From Promethearchaeota archaeon (GTDB lineage Archaea > Asgardarchaeota > Lokiarchaeia > Sigyniarchaeales > SOKP01), in NCBI GenBank assembly GCA_030606485.1, contig JAUWGH010000002.1, positions 260,192-324,191 on the forward strand: DNA of 64,000 nucleotides, given 5' to 3'. A model generated the notes under the pieces. The model ran no database searches, was not told the DNA's origin, and worked only from the letters and a program-made list of their open reading frames with translations. Made by a program: the position numbers and the translations under genes. Positions 37,416 through 48,093 of the stretch are shown here, one piece after another; positions within the stretch are counted from its first letter, which is position 1; every line of letters begins with the position of its first letter.

Positions 37416-40400
37416 GAAATATTAAAAAATTCATATTAACTTTCTTGTTCATATTTTTTTTCCTACTTTCTACATTCAATCCGAACTTTTATACTTCAAG
37501 TATTAATGAACAGCAAAATAGCACGGAAAGTAATAATTTAGAAATTCCAGTATTATCAAATAGCGAAGTTTTAGTAAATATCATTGTTTCCTTTAACAAA
37601 GAATCATTTAATCAAACTGTCATAAATAAATTTGAAGAATTAGGGGGAATTATAAAGGATGGGCCTTGGAATAAGACATTTTTAACAATTTCTGGATTCT
37701 CCGGGATTTTTCCATCAGAAAATTTAACATATTTTAAAAGCTACTATCCAGAAGCAAATATTGAATCTAATGAATTAATTGAAGTACAAATGAATTATGT
37801 AGTGGCTCAATCCAATGCAATGAATAGTACTTGGAGTCTAAATGGATACACTGGGAATTCGAATTGTTCAACTGCAGTTTTAGATTCGGGAATTGATTCA
37901 AATAATACTTTTTTCCCAACAGGAATTAATCCAATAAATCTCACAGGAAATATCATAAGTTGGAAAGATTTCATACATGAATTGCCAAATCCGTATGATG
38001 ACAACGGACATGGAACATTCATATCATCTATCATTGTAGGGACAGGAACTGAACCCTATAATTCTACAAACAAAATCAATATGACCTTTTCTGGTAATTA
38101 TTCTCATATGGATACGTTTGATGAGTATATGATTGGAAGTAACTTTACTTTTAAACTAGCTACTTTTAATGTATCAAAAGAAAATTCTCAGGTTTTTGTG
38201 AATTCGAGTTGGAAAGAAATTATAGCGGGAATTGATGAATTTTGGATCGAGCTACATAACGAAACCTCATTGGTAAATAAATCTAAAAATATTAAAAATG
38301 AAACATTTTATCAAATTTATCATAATAATTCTTTGAGTGGTATTGGTTTATATGATATTTTTATAAAATATCACAAATTGAATTATGTAAAACCAGAATT
38401 TTCCTTAGACCTGGAACTCTCTTTTTTTCCCGAATATTATATTGTAAATAAAACCCATTTTACAGGAATTGCAAATGCATCAAAAATTGTTAACTTTAAA
38501 ATTGTAAATGCAACTGGTTTTGGAAATGTGTCAAGTTTAATTTCTGCTATGGAAAATGTTTTTCTAAATAGATCTAAATTACATATAACCGCGATTTGCC
38601 TTAGTGTTGGAACTTTAGGCGATGAAGTGTCAACAATAAATGAAGTTATAAATGATATTATTGATAATGGAACTCTTGTTGTTATTGCAGCAGGAAATAA
38701 TGGTTTAGAACCAAATTCATTAAATAAATTAGCTTCCAATAAAAAAGCAATTGTAGTTGGAGCAATAAATGATAGAGATCAAATTACAACATATAGTAGC
38801 ATTGGAAAAATAATAGATGAAGATCAACCCAATGAGGTAATAAAACCTGATTTAGTGGCTCCTGGTGGCAGTAAAATAAAAGGGTATAGATCTATTGTTG
38901 GCACGAATTTAGAAAATGAAACATCTGCCTACTTTGGCACTTCTATTGCCACAGCGGTAGTTAGTGGAGCGATTCAATTATTAATTGAAGCGAAATGGAA
39001 AAATTGGACATCTTGGAACTCCTTAAATACTACTGAATTAGCAAAAATTGTTAAAGCAACATTATTAATGACTGCAACCGAAACACAATTAAATAGAGAA
39101 GAAGATCCTGAAACCGATGAAATAGAGAGTAACTATTCACCTAATACAAATTACGGTGGTAAAGATATTCATGAAGGATACGGACGATTGAATGTTGAGG
39201 CTGCAATCGACGCATTGACAAAAAATATAAGCACAGGGATAATTAAATCTACCTTCAATTTAACATCATCAGAAATAAATCCTCTAGGAAAACATGTATA
39301 TGCCAGAAAAATTACACTAGAACCGAAAAAACAGTATTTATTTAATTTAACGGTAGAACAATCTTCAGCCACTATTGATATGTATTTATACTCTAATGAA
39401 ACTAACAAATTTGGAGAACCTATATTATTTTCTTGTGCTTATGAAACTAGACCATTTTATACAAATTTACTTTACTTTTCTCCCAGAATGAATGAAACAA
39501 AATGCATTTTAGTAATCAAGGCTCTGAGTGGAAAGTCTAATTTTACTTTAAATATTAGTGAGGTTGAAAACAATTATTCTCCAAGTTTAAGCAACTGCTT
39601 TGTTGAAAGCACTAATCCTGATTGTAATTATACTTTAAATCGATATAATTTCTATGTTAATTATACAGATAATGATACTTCTAACTTTCCAGCTCAATTT
39701 GTATACTTAGAAATTAAAGAATTAAATCAAAACTTTACTATGAATAAAGATCCTAACGATTTTAATTTTACAAATGGAGTAGAGTATTCTATTACGAATT
39801 TTGAATTTAAAGAAATAAAACTTTATCATTTTATCTTCTGGGCAAGTGATGGATACAATATAACTCGATATCCTCTGGGGGGTAATCTCACTATTGAAGT
39901 AAAGCCTTTTTATGCTATTAATATCCCATATTACGAAAACTTTACGAGTATTACTCATAACTGGGCTGTAGAAGGTACTGGATGGAAAAGACTAGGACAA
40001 GAAAACTTCGATCTTATGGGTCAGCCTTTTGATGATAGAAATAGGATATTTCCTTCTAATGATTTTAATCCTGATTGGTATTGTTTTTATTATGGTAATA
40101 CTAGCACACCACTTACTCCTTATTCATATGAACCTTTAGAATTAAATGGAGATGGAATTAATAGTTCGTTAATAAGTCCAATAATAGATCTAACTGAAAT
40201 AGATGAGAGCTATGATCTAATAGCTAAATTTGGCCTTAGAGTTAGTATAAATGCATTAGATTTCATATACCTACAAATTAATATCAATTGTTCTATGAAT
40301 TGGGTGACACTCAGAACCTACACAAATATGGAACGAGAATGGTTTATGGAAGAGATTGGTTTATCACCATACTTGAGTAATTATGTTCGTTTTAGATTTT

Positions 40401-42145
40401 ATTCTGATCTTAATGAACAGAGAGATTTACAGAATTATAAGGGATTTATGGTAGATTATGTAGCAATTGAAAATTACTCCAATTATTATGATCCTCAAAT
40501 AATAACTCAATTTACCGAGATAGTATCTCCTGGAATTGATGAAGTCCAATATGAGTATGATATCTATACATTCTCAATTGATGTATATGATAATGATAAT
40601 AATTATCCAGCCTATGTGTATGTTGAAATAAATGATAATAACTATACGATGAATAACATTTACGGAGATTGGAACATCTCATCAAATATTTCAATAGAAG
40701 ACACAGGTATTCGATTTGAAAAGGGATTATATATTGAAGACTTTGACGATTTGACATTTAGATTTCACGTATATGATGGGAATAATATTAATTCAACCGA
40801 ATGGTATAATACGGAAGAGAACCCCCTAATTGAATTTTCTAATCCAATACCTTATAATTACTCCTCGGATTTTGGGTACGAATTTAATGTTCAGTCTTTT
40901 GATGAGTTTTATATAACAGGCATTCCAGAACCGAGAGAATATACAATTTGGCTTTCAGCAGATGATACATGGCATTATATGAATTCCTCAATATATTGCG
41001 GAATTGGCCAAACGAATATAATAACTAGTGATAATGGATATGGAGAAAACTGGAATGCAAAATTAATAACTCACCCGCTGAATTTAGGAACAAAAAGTAA
41101 GAATTATATTCAATTTTTTCAAAATATAACTTTAGAAAATGAGAACGCGACATTCTATGAGGGAAATGATTATGATCAATGCAATATTTCAATATCAACC
41201 GACTTCGGAGCAACTTGGCATGAATTAAATAAATATACCTATTTGAACAATAGTGAAGGTTATTATTATATTGATATCTCTAACTTCAATGGTGAGATTG
41301 TTATGGTTAAGTTTGAACTAGATTCAAATAATGAAACAAATCCATCCGGACTTGGATGGTTTATAAAAGATTTATTTATCGGTTATAGCGTCTTAATTGA
41401 TTTTGTGAATCCGATAAATGAAATTGTTGTAAATGGTGTTCAAATAATTAATATTTCTATATCTGAGAAGCATGGATATGATTTAACACAAATTAAATTA
41501 TACATTAATGATACATTAGTTAATGCTACCTATGAAAATGGAACATTGAATTTTGTTTGGGATACTTCATTATATTTAGATGGGGAATATATAATAGAAA
41601 TTGTCGTATATGATAATTACGATAATAAGATAGATACTTCAATTGTTATAATAGTGGATAATATACCTATTTGGATTGATTGGCTTCCCTGGATAATTCT
41701 TATTGGTGTGTCGATAAGTTTATCAATAATTATAGGATTAATTACTGTTAAAAGAGGTAAAGTTTTGATTGATGGAATTAAAGCAAATCGCAGTGAAATA
41801 AAGAAAAGAATTAGACTGTTTGATGAAGATAAAGAAAAAATCAGAAAAAGAGTTGATAGTTTGACTAAAGAAGAATTAAAAGAAAGACCTTATACATATT
41901 TCTGTAAGAATTGTAAATCTTGGTTTGTCGATAATTCTGGTTTTAAATGGATGTGTCCAGCATGCAATACAGATCAATTATATCTTGCATATCAATGTCC
42001 TATTTGTAAAAATTGGTATTTTAAAGATGATCCAAGAGATTATAATTGTAAAAAATGTAAAATAAAAATGGTAAAGCTATCAATGGAAGAAATTAAAAAA
42101 GAATTAGTTTGGAAATCATTTGATGAATTAGGAGAAAAATCCTAA
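37412..42145 (+). CDS. Membrane-anchored subtilisin-like protease with cytosolic double zinc ribbon
   Basis: 1577 residues. A signal helix (~7-22) and pro-region lead to an S8 domain with Asp158 (AVLDSGID), His200 (DDNGHGTF), oxyanion-hole Asn in VIAAGNNG and Ser511 (FGTSIA). A ~140-residue insertion lies between the His and the core strand near 355. C-terminal to it are a PPC-like domain, Ig-like repeats and two sandwich-like domains. A TM helix (~1424-1447) is followed by a helix and four CxxC pairs (CKNC, CPAC, CPIC, CKKC; ~1498-1555) forming two zinc ribbons inside the cell. It would cleave proteins at the cell surface. All catalytic residues are intact. Confidence 0.88.
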   Translation: MRNIKKFILTFLFIFFFLLSTFNPNFYTSSINEQQNSTESNNLEIPVLSNSEVLVNIIVSFNKESFNQTVINKFEELGGIIKDGPWNKTFLTISGFSGIFPSENLTYFKSYYPEANIESNELIEVQMNYVVAQSNAMNSTWSLNGYTGNSNCSTAVLDSGIDSNNTFFPTGINPINLTGNIISWKDFIHELPNPYDDNGHGTFISSIIVGTGTEPYNSTNKINMTFSGNYSHMDTFDEYMIGSNFTFKLATFNVSKENSQVFVNSSWKEIIAGIDEFWIELHNETSLVNKSKNIKNETFYQIYHNNSLSGIGLYDIFIKYHKLNYVKPEFSLDLELSFFPEYYIVNKTHFTGIANASKIVNFKIVNATGFGNVSSLISAMENVFLNRSKLHITAICLSVGTLGDEVSTINEVINDIIDNGTLVVIAAGNNGLEPNSLNKLASNKKAIVVGAINDRDQITTYSSIGKIIDEDQPNEVIKPDLVAPGGSKIKGYRSIVGTNLENETSAYFGTSIATAVVSGAIQLLIEAKWKNWTSWNSLNTTELAKIVKATLLMTATETQLNREEDPETDEIESNYSPNTNYGGKDIHEGYGRLNVEAAIDALTKNISTGIIKSTFNLTSSEINPLGKHVYARKITLEPKKQYLFNLTVEQSSATIDMYLYSNETNKFGEPILFSCAYETRPFYTNLLYFSPRMNETKCILVIKALSGKSNFTLNISEVENNYSPSLSNCFVESTNPDCNYTLNRYNFYVNYTDNDTSNFPAQFVYLEIKELNQNFTMNKDPNDFNFTNGVEYSITNFEFKEIKLYHFIFWASDGYNITRYPLGGNLTIEVKPFYAINIPYYENFTSITHNWAVEGTGWKRLGQENFDLMGQPFDDRNRIFPSNDFNPDWYCFYYGNTSTPLTPYSYEPLELNGDGINSSLISPIIDLTEIDESYDLIAKFGLRVSINALDFIYLQININCSMNWVTLRTYTNMEREWFMEEIGLSPYLSNYVRFRFYSDLNEQRDLQNYKGFMVDYVAIENYSNYYDPQIITQFTEIVSPGIDEVQYEYDIYTFSIDVYDNDNNYPAYVYVEINDNNYTMNNIYGDWNISSNISIEDTGIRFEKGLYIEDFDDLTFRFHVYDGNNINSTEWYNTEENPLIEFSNPIPYNYSSDFGYEFNVQSFDEFYITGIPEPREYTIWLSADDTWHYMNSSIYCGIGQTNIITSDNGYGENWNAKLITHPLNLGTKSKNYIQFFQNITLENENATFYEGNDYDQCNISISTDFGATWHELNKYTYLNNSEGYYYIDISNFNGEIVMVKFELDSNNETNPSGLGWFIKDLFIGYSVLIDFVNPINEIVVNGVQIINISISEKHGYDLTQIKLYINDTLVNATYENGTLNFVWDTSLYLDGEYIIEIVVYDNYDNKIDTSIVIIVDNIPIWIDWLPWIILIGVSISLSIIIGLITVKRGKVLIDGIKANRSEIKKRIRLFDEDKEKIRKRVDSLTKEELKERPYTYFCKNCKSWFVDNSGFKWMCPACNTDQLYLAYQCPICKNWYFKDDPRDYNCKKCKIKMVKLSMEEIKKELVWKSFDELGEKS

Positions 42146-42184
42146 CATTAATTATATCATAATTTAAAAAATTTATAATTTAAA

Positions 42185-45139
42185 ATGAAATTAAAAAAAA
42201 GATTAAAGAGAACATCTAACTTTCAATGGCTGAAACATTCCTGGGTGGATCTCAAACGAAACAAAGCTAAGACCCTATTCGGAGTCATGGGGATTTCAAT
42301 CTCAATTGCTTTGTTAACTGGTATAGGAATGGTCAATGACACAATGAATTTTAATTATATGGATATGGTCACTAATCAAACAGGATCCGCCGATATCTGG
42401 ATAATGAAGACACTCAGCACTGACATGAGTTTTGATCTATATTTCAACCATAGTTATGTAGAAGATGTCCTAAAAGAAATAGAAGAAATTGAAGAAATGT
42501 TCCCTCGATTGCAGATCTTACCTGTTGATGTGAATAATCTTGAGAACAATATTAGTGGAAGTATAATGCTTTATGGAATCGATTTTGAAAGAGAAAAGGA
42601 TTCCAGGATTATTGGAGATCTTATAATTTATGATGAAAATTTAACTGAGACTGATGAAATTTACGAAAATGTACCAGAAAAAGGACATTGTATAATATTA
42701 AAAGCAACAGCCGTTAAATTAAACGCGTCAAAAGGAGATACATTACATTTGGTTTATCAGAATAAAGAGATCGACTTAGTTATTGATGAAATTTGTGTCC
42801 AAGATTTAAAATTTAATGAATATGAAAATAATCAAATTATTATGGATATTGAACATGTTCAAGATTGGCTAAATCTGGGTGACCAAGCATCTATGGTTAT
42901 GGTCTTGTTAAGAGATAGAGAATTTATTTATGATTCAAGTGATATTAAAGGTACAAAACTAACATTAAGAGATATTGGAGAAGAAATCCAAAAAATCCTT
43001 ACAATTGAAGAGTATCAAGTTATGCTTCCAAAATTAGAAGAATTAGAAATGTCCGAATTTTCAATGATGGGACGGACAATTATGTTCTGGTTTGTGACTT
43101 TATTATCTATGTTGATAACAGGTATCCTAATAAATGGTATATTATCAACTTCAGCAGAAGAAAGAATTAGAGAATTTGGGATAACACGAGTTTTGGGAGG
43201 AAAGAAAGTTTATTCAATTAAAATGGTTTTATTTGAAGGATTTTTATTAGGGACATTTGGAACTATAATTGGAATTATTGCAGGAGTATTTATTACACCT
43301 CCATTTGTCAATTCACTATTTGATTTTTTCATTAGACGATATGGTGAAAACTTTGAATATATTATCAGCCCTCAAACGATTATTTTGGCTATTATAATTG
43401 GAATTGTAGTATCTGTTGGTGTTGCATTAATACCTGCATTAAAAGTATCACGAATCAAATTAATAAAAGCTATAACTCCTTTTCAAACTAAAGAAGAAGG
43501 ATGGGAAGTAGCTAAAGAAGGCTCCATGAATGTTAAAGGATTTTTAGTAGGAATCTCAATTGCGCTTATTGGTTTGTTAATTTTTATATTACTACCCCGA
43601 ATATTTACTTCAATGGATATAATGTTAATAGCAATTTTTTTTATTGGACTATTAGCAGCGATTGTACTTGGATTGGTCTTTGCATCTCTGGCAATTATAC
43701 CTTATATACAAACATTTATGGTGTATATATTAAAGCCTTTTTTTCGAAAATATATGAATATAGTTAAAATATCTTTAAAAAGATACCAGAGAAGAAATTC
43801 TGGGACAATTTTAATGTTTGCAATATCATTCTCATTCATATTTTTCATAACAACTTCTTCTGAAATTGAAAAACAAACTTGGTCTTTAAATTTTAAATTT
43901 CAATATGGAGCAGATTTAGTACTTGCTAATTATGGAACTTCAGAAGAAGGAAATGCTTTTACTATAGAGTCCGTAGAGGAGCTAAAGGAATTGCAAGGTG
44001 TGGAAGAGGTTGCACCGGTATTACACAATTCATTTGATCTTACTTCCTTCTTGTCTTTATTAGATTTTAGTTCTGAATCAGGATTAGACTTTAATCCAGA
44101 GCAAATTCAAACTGTTATGAGACAAGCGGCAACATTTAGTCAATATGGAGAGAGTAAATTTTCAATAACTATTTCTGATGTCGTAGATTTTGCTTCTGTC
44201 GATGTAAAAATAGTTGGAGTTGACGAACGATATCTTAATCTAGTAGATCGAAATTTATTTATTTGGAAATCTGCAGGGAGTGGATTTGATGCATCATTTT
44301 CTGCAATTTTGGATAGAAATGATGCGATTATAATCTCTAAAGCAATAGCAGCAAAAATAGGTGTAAAAGAAGTTGGGCAAAAAGTAAGATTGACTGTTAG
44401 AGATCCAGAAAAGGGTGGAACTGGAAATCTCTCATTATTTGAAGTTGTTGGAATTTCTGGAGGAGTGCCGGGTTTTATTAATTTTAAATCTTCAGAAATG
44501 ACGGCGGAAGATGGTGGGATTATGGTTTCTATGGATACATATATTGAACTTATGAATTGGCCTAATGGTGGAAAAGATATGATTGTTGATAAAATTTTTA
44601 TTAATTTAGCTGATCCAAGTGAAGAAAATATTAGAGATACAAAACAATTGATAAACGATATGTATATGAATAATTTTTTTACTCTTGATGATGCTATTAC
44701 TAAAATTAAATTTGTTGAAGAGATGAATGAACAATTTTCTTCACTCTCAGAAATTCTTCTAACATTTACTGTCATTATTTGCATTTTTGGGTTAATCTCA
44801 TCGATGTATGCAACAATTCTTGAAAGAAATTTAGAAATTGGAATATTACGAGCACTCGGAATGAGAATAAAAGAAGTAAGAAATATGTTTCTATTGGAGA
44901 GCATGATTTTAATGATTTCGGCTGGTTTTATGGGGGTGTTAATTGGCAGCTATTCGGCTTACTTGATGGAGAGCAATTTATCCCTCATGACAGAATTACC
45001 AACAATATTTTCTATCCCAATAGATACAATAATTAGAGTATTTGGTATAAGTGTTATTATTGGGATAATAGGAATGTATTTAATATTATTAAGACTGAGC
45101 AGACAGACTTTAATGGATATCTTTAGACAGACCTTTTAG
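42185..45139 (+). CDS. Ten-TM permease with two FtsX domains, second copy
   Basis: 984 residues, with the same architecture as the permease at 30536. TM1 is near 30-53. The first FtsX module near 287-435 has EERIREFGITRVLGG. Central segments occupy ~450-550, with the second outer domain after that, and a last FtsX module near 855-980 has RNLEIGILRALGMRIKEV. It lacks the Gly-rich GGGGMFG stretch. Sequence divergence from the first copy is large, so the two may form a heterodimer served by the single ATPase, or act alternately. It ends the cluster, 39 bp after the protease gene. Confidence 0.88.
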   Translation: MKLKKRLKRTSNFQWLKHSWVDLKRNKAKTLFGVMGISISIALLTGIGMVNDTMNFNYMDMVTNQTGSADIWIMKTLSTDMSFDLYFNHSYVEDVLKEIEEIEEMFPRLQILPVDVNNLENNISGSIMLYGIDFEREKDSRIIGDLIIYDENLTETDEIYENVPEKGHCIILKATAVKLNASKGDTLHLVYQNKEIDLVIDEICVQDLKFNEYENNQIIMDIEHVQDWLNLGDQASMVMVLLRDREFIYDSSDIKGTKLTLRDIGEEIQKILTIEEYQVMLPKLEELEMSEFSMMGRTIMFWFVTLLSMLITGILINGILSTSAEERIREFGITRVLGGKKVYSIKMVLFEGFLLGTFGTIIGIIAGVFITPPFVNSLFDFFIRRYGENFEYIISPQTIILAIIIGIVVSVGVALIPALKVSRIKLIKAITPFQTKEEGWEVAKEGSMNVKGFLVGISIALIGLLIFILLPRIFTSMDIMLIAIFFIGLLAAIVLGLVFASLAIIPYIQTFMVYILKPFFRKYMNIVKISLKRYQRRNSGTILMFAISFSFIFFITTSSEIEKQTWSLNFKFQYGADLVLANYGTSEEGNAFTIESVEELKELQGVEEVAPVLHNSFDLTSFLSLLDFSSESGLDFNPEQIQTVMRQAATFSQYGESKFSITISDVVDFASVDVKIVGVDERYLNLVDRNLFIWKSAGSGFDASFSAILDRNDAIIISKAIAAKIGVKEVGQKVRLTVRDPEKGGTGNLSLFEVVGISGGVPGFINFKSSEMTAEDGGIMVSMDTYIELMNWPNGGKDMIVDKIFINLADPSEENIRDTKQLINDMYMNNFFTLDDAITKIKFVEEMNEQFSSLSEILLTFTVIICIFGLISSMYATILERNLEIGILRALGMRIKEVRNMFLLESMILMISAGFMGVLIGSYSAYLMESNLSLMTELPTIFSIPIDTIIRVFGISVIIGIIGMYLILLRLSRQTLMDIFRQTF

Positions 45140-45184
45140 ATGAAAAATTCAATAAATATGCAAAAATTTTTTCAAATTCTTTTT

Positions 45185-45787
45185 TTATAAATTTTGTTTA
45201 AGAAAATCCTCTAATTTGTTAAATGCTTGACTTCTATGAGATATTTTATTTTTTATTTCAATCGAAATCTCAGAAAAGGTTTTATCTGGAAACGTATCAG
45301 GTAAAAAAATAGGATCAAAACCAAAACCATGGTTTCCCCTCATCTTTTTAGCAATTTTACCACTAACTTCACCTTTAAAAATTTTAATTTCATTAATTGG
45401 TTTGAAATAGAGTGCAATAACGCTCTCGAAATGCGCACAAGTTTTGGACTCTTCTCCAATTAACTTAAGAATCCCTTCATTTCCTATGGTTTTATGAACA
45501 TACGCCGAATAAACTCCCGGAAATCCATTTAAAGGCTCATCAACGAAAAATCCAGCATCTTCAACAAAACAAGATTCATTTAATTTATTCTTAACACTTT
45601 TAATTTTAAAGACAGCTACATCTCTTAAATTATCGGCTTGTATTTCAATCGGTTCGAGGTTAGAATGAAATAACTTATATTTTTGATTTAAATTAGATTT
45701 ATTAAAAATTTCTGAAACTTCATTAAATTTATGAATATTGCCGGTGATAAAATGAATGTATTTTTTTCCTCCTTTCATATTAGCCAA
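45185..45787 (-). CDS. XTP/dITP diphosphatase (HAM1/RdgB family)
   Basis: 200 residues; starts at 45787 or at Met 45778. Motifs of the family are FITGNIHKFNEV near the N-terminus, ADNLRDVAVFK, CFVEDAGFFVDEPLNGFPGVYSAY and GNHGFGFDPIFLPD, ending with SHRSQAF. The enzyme removes non-canonical purine triphosphates (ITP, dITP, XTP) to their monophosphates, cleaning the nucleotide pool. It is monocistronic and converges with the permease gene. Confidence 0.92.
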   Translation of the reverse strand: MANMKGGKKYIHFITGNIHKFNEVSEIFNKSNLNQKYKLFHSNLEPIEIQADNLRDVAVFKIKSVKNKLNESCFVEDAGFFVDEPLNGFPGVYSAYVHKTIGNEGILKLIGEESKTCAHFESVIALYFKPINEIKIFKGEVSGKIAKKMRGNHGFGFDPIFLPDTFPDKTFSEISIEIKNKISHRSQAFNKLEDFLKQNL

Positions 45788-46017
45788 CTTAAAATTTAAT
45801 AGTTGAAATAGAATTTATTTGTGTATAAATGTTTTTAATTAAATACTAATTAATTTTAATAGTTAAAAAAATAATTTTCGATTAATCTTTAGTTATTAGT
45901 AGTCAATGGGAAAAAAAAAAGTGTTTTAAATCTTGATTCCTATAAATAGAATCATTCAATGTAAATTCATAAACATATGAAAAATATACATTTTTAAATT
46001 TTAAAACTTGAACTTAA

Positions 46018-46608
46018 ATGTTTCATAATATTCCAGAAGTTGTAAAAAAGAGAATGAAATACTTAGAAGAAATAGATAGGAGAGATAGGCTTGATGGAAC
46101 ACCTAGAATAAAAAGACTTCGTCAAATTCCTCATGAAACAGGGAAATTTATTTCAATTTTAGCAGCTTGTGCTCCAAAAGGGGAATTTTTAGAAATTGGA
46201 ACAAGTGCGGGTTATTCTACACTGTGGATAGCGCTAGCATGTCAATTAAATGAAAATAAAATAACAACTTTTGAAATTTTAAAAGAAAAAGCTAAATTAG
46301 CTAGAGAAACATTCCAAATAACTAATTTAGAGAAAATTATCGAACTAATAGAGGATGATGCTCGAAATTATTTAACTCGTTATACGAATATCTCATTTTG
46401 CTTTTTAGATGCAGAGAAAGAAATTTACGGCGAATGTTACGAATTAATAATTCCAAATATGGTTAAAGGAGGGATATTTATTGCTGATAATGCAATTAAT
46501 CATTATAAAACGTTGAAACCTATGTTAGATAAAGCTATGGCAGATGATCGAGTAGATTCATTAATAGTGCCAATTGGAAAAGGTGAATTGGTGAGTAGAA
46601 AAATTTAA
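46018..46608 (+). CDS. Class I SAM-dependent O-methyltransferase
   Basis: 196 residues. [16 protein letters not shown] (near residue 58) is the SAM-binding motif I and [14 protein letters not shown] motif [19 protein letters not shown] gives the metal-binding Asp region of catechol/caffeoyl-CoA-type methyltransferases. It is a cytoplasmic enzyme whose acceptor is unknown. The FAD oxidoreductase gene follows within 15 bp on the same strand, so the two probably share a transcript. Confidence 0.82.
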   Translation: MFHNIPEVVKKRMKYLEEIDRRDRLDGTPRIKRLRQIPHETGKFISILAACAPKGEFLEIGTSAGYSTLWIALACQLNENKITTFEILKEKAKLARETFQITNLEKIIELIEDDARNYLTRYTNISFCFLDAEKEIYGECYELIIPNMVKGGIFIADNAINHYKTLKPMLDKAMADDRVDSLIVPIGKGELVSRKI

Positions 46609-46622
46609 TTAGGAAAAAAAAG

Positions 46623-47927
46623 GTGTTTAAAATCACAGTAAATTTTGATTATATTGTTATTGGTGGAGGAATTGCAGGATTACACATTGGTGCTTTACTA
46701 AATCAGCACGGAAAGGTAGTTGTTCTCGAAAAAACGAATGAAATTGGCGGTCGAGCAAAAGTTGTTGAAAAAGATGGATTTAAGCTAGATTTTGGAGCGC
46801 ATCCCATAAGATTTGGACCTAAATCAGATCTTGGTGAATCTCTTGAAGAAATAGGAAAACCTATTGAATTCATTAAACCAGGAAAAGTATTGGCGTTCTT
46901 GGACGATGGTTCTATAACTACATATCCCTCGGGAGGTATTATAGCAGTTCTAAAAAGTAAATTGGTTCCTTTTTTCAAGACTTTAAAATTAATGATAATG
47001 ATAAAAAAAATGGCTGAGCAAGAGTTTATAGCTCTTTATGATATGTCTTTAGAAGAATGGTTTAATATGGAGAACATTATACCTAAAATTCGAGAATTTT
47101 TAACCATGGCAAGCGCCACTCTCCAAGTAAATCCCTTTATAGAACGATCATCAGCCGGGGAAACTCTACAAAATATTAGAAAAGTTCTCGATATTGGAAG
47201 TGTATATTACCCAAGAGGTGGATGGAATGAAATCTTTTCAAGATTTTCTGAAAAAATTAAAGAGAATGGAGAGATCAGATTAAAAAGCGAAATAGCGGAA
47301 ATTATAGTTAAAGAGGGCAAAGCAATAGGAGTTAAAATTGGAGCTGAAATAATTAAAGGTAAAAAAATCATTTCTACAATTCCTGTCCAGCAACTTTTTA
47401 CTATATTGGATGAAAATCTATGCGATAAAGATTATATTAATAAATGCAAAAATCTAAGGCCAACAGCAGGAGTTTCCATTGATTTTTGTTTATCTAAACC
47501 AATTAGTGATATTGATGGAGGTATTATGCTCGAGAACCCGCTGGGTTTTGGTTTTATTCCATCTAATATTTCACCAGAAGTTGCTCCGGAAGGAAAATCT
47601 TTAATGACTTTTTTTACAATAACTAATGTTGAGGATATTAAAGATAAAAATAAATCTAATGAAATTTATCAACATCTCAGGAGTGCAATCTTAAGATTCT
47701 TCCCGGAGATTGAAAATAACCTGGAATTTGAAAGACCGTTATTTCATGATATGATTGATGGAGTTGAGGTTAATATAGAACAACATCGATTAAAGAGACC
47801 GGGAAATGAAATTAAAGAAATCTCCAATTTATTTATTACTGGAGATTCTGTAGGAGGTGAAGGCGCTGGGGGCGATATCGGACATACTAGCGTTCGAAAC
47901 TGCTATGAAATAATTATTGGAAAATAA
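46623..47927 (+). CDS. FAD-dependent amine oxidase / phytoene desaturase-like protein
   Basis: 434 residues from GTG 46623. DYIVIGGGIAGLHIGALL (residues ~9-26) is the dinucleotide motif, VVLEKTNEIGGRAKV the second FAD motif, and LFITGDSVGGEGAGGDIGH near the end closes the FAD site. These fit the phytoene desaturase / protoporphyrinogen oxidase / amine oxidase group. Substrate is not given by sequence; isoprenoid side-chain saturation or desaturation is one option in archaea. It is probably co-transcribed with the methyltransferase. Confidence 0.82.
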   Translation: MFKITVNFDYIVIGGGIAGLHIGALLNQHGKVVVLEKTNEIGGRAKVVEKDGFKLDFGAHPIRFGPKSDLGESLEEIGKPIEFIKPGKVLAFLDDGSITTYPSGGIIAVLKSKLVPFFKTLKLMIMIKKMAEQEFIALYDMSLEEWFNMENIIPKIREFLTMASATLQVNPFIERSSAGETLQNIRKVLDIGSVYYPRGGWNEIFSRFSEKIKENGEIRLKSEIAEIIVKEGKAIGVKIGAEIIKGKKIISTIPVQQLFTILDENLCDKDYINKCKNLRPTAGVSIDFCLSKPISDIDGGIMLENPLGFGFIPSNISPEVAPEGKSLMTFFTITNVEDIKDKNKSNEIYQHLRSAILRFFPEIENNLEFERPLFHDMIDGVEVNIEQHRLKRPGNEIKEISNLFITGDSVGGEGAGGDIGHTSVRNCYEIIIGK

Positions 47928-48093
47928 TTGCTTAAATAAGTTATGACTTGGCTTAAAATAAATTCCGTTTGAGATAAATATTTTAATAAATCCAAAATTT
48001 TATTTATTTTATTTCTTTATACTTTTTAAATTATATCTGAACAAGCGTTAATCATATAATTTAAATTAAGAGAGTTGGTTTAGCATCGCACGA

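Noticed and set aside
44140-44904. 254-residue open frame on the minus strand
   Set aside because: Lies wholly inside the second FtsX permease gene; composition is Ser/Ile-rich as expected for an antisense frame and it has no motif.
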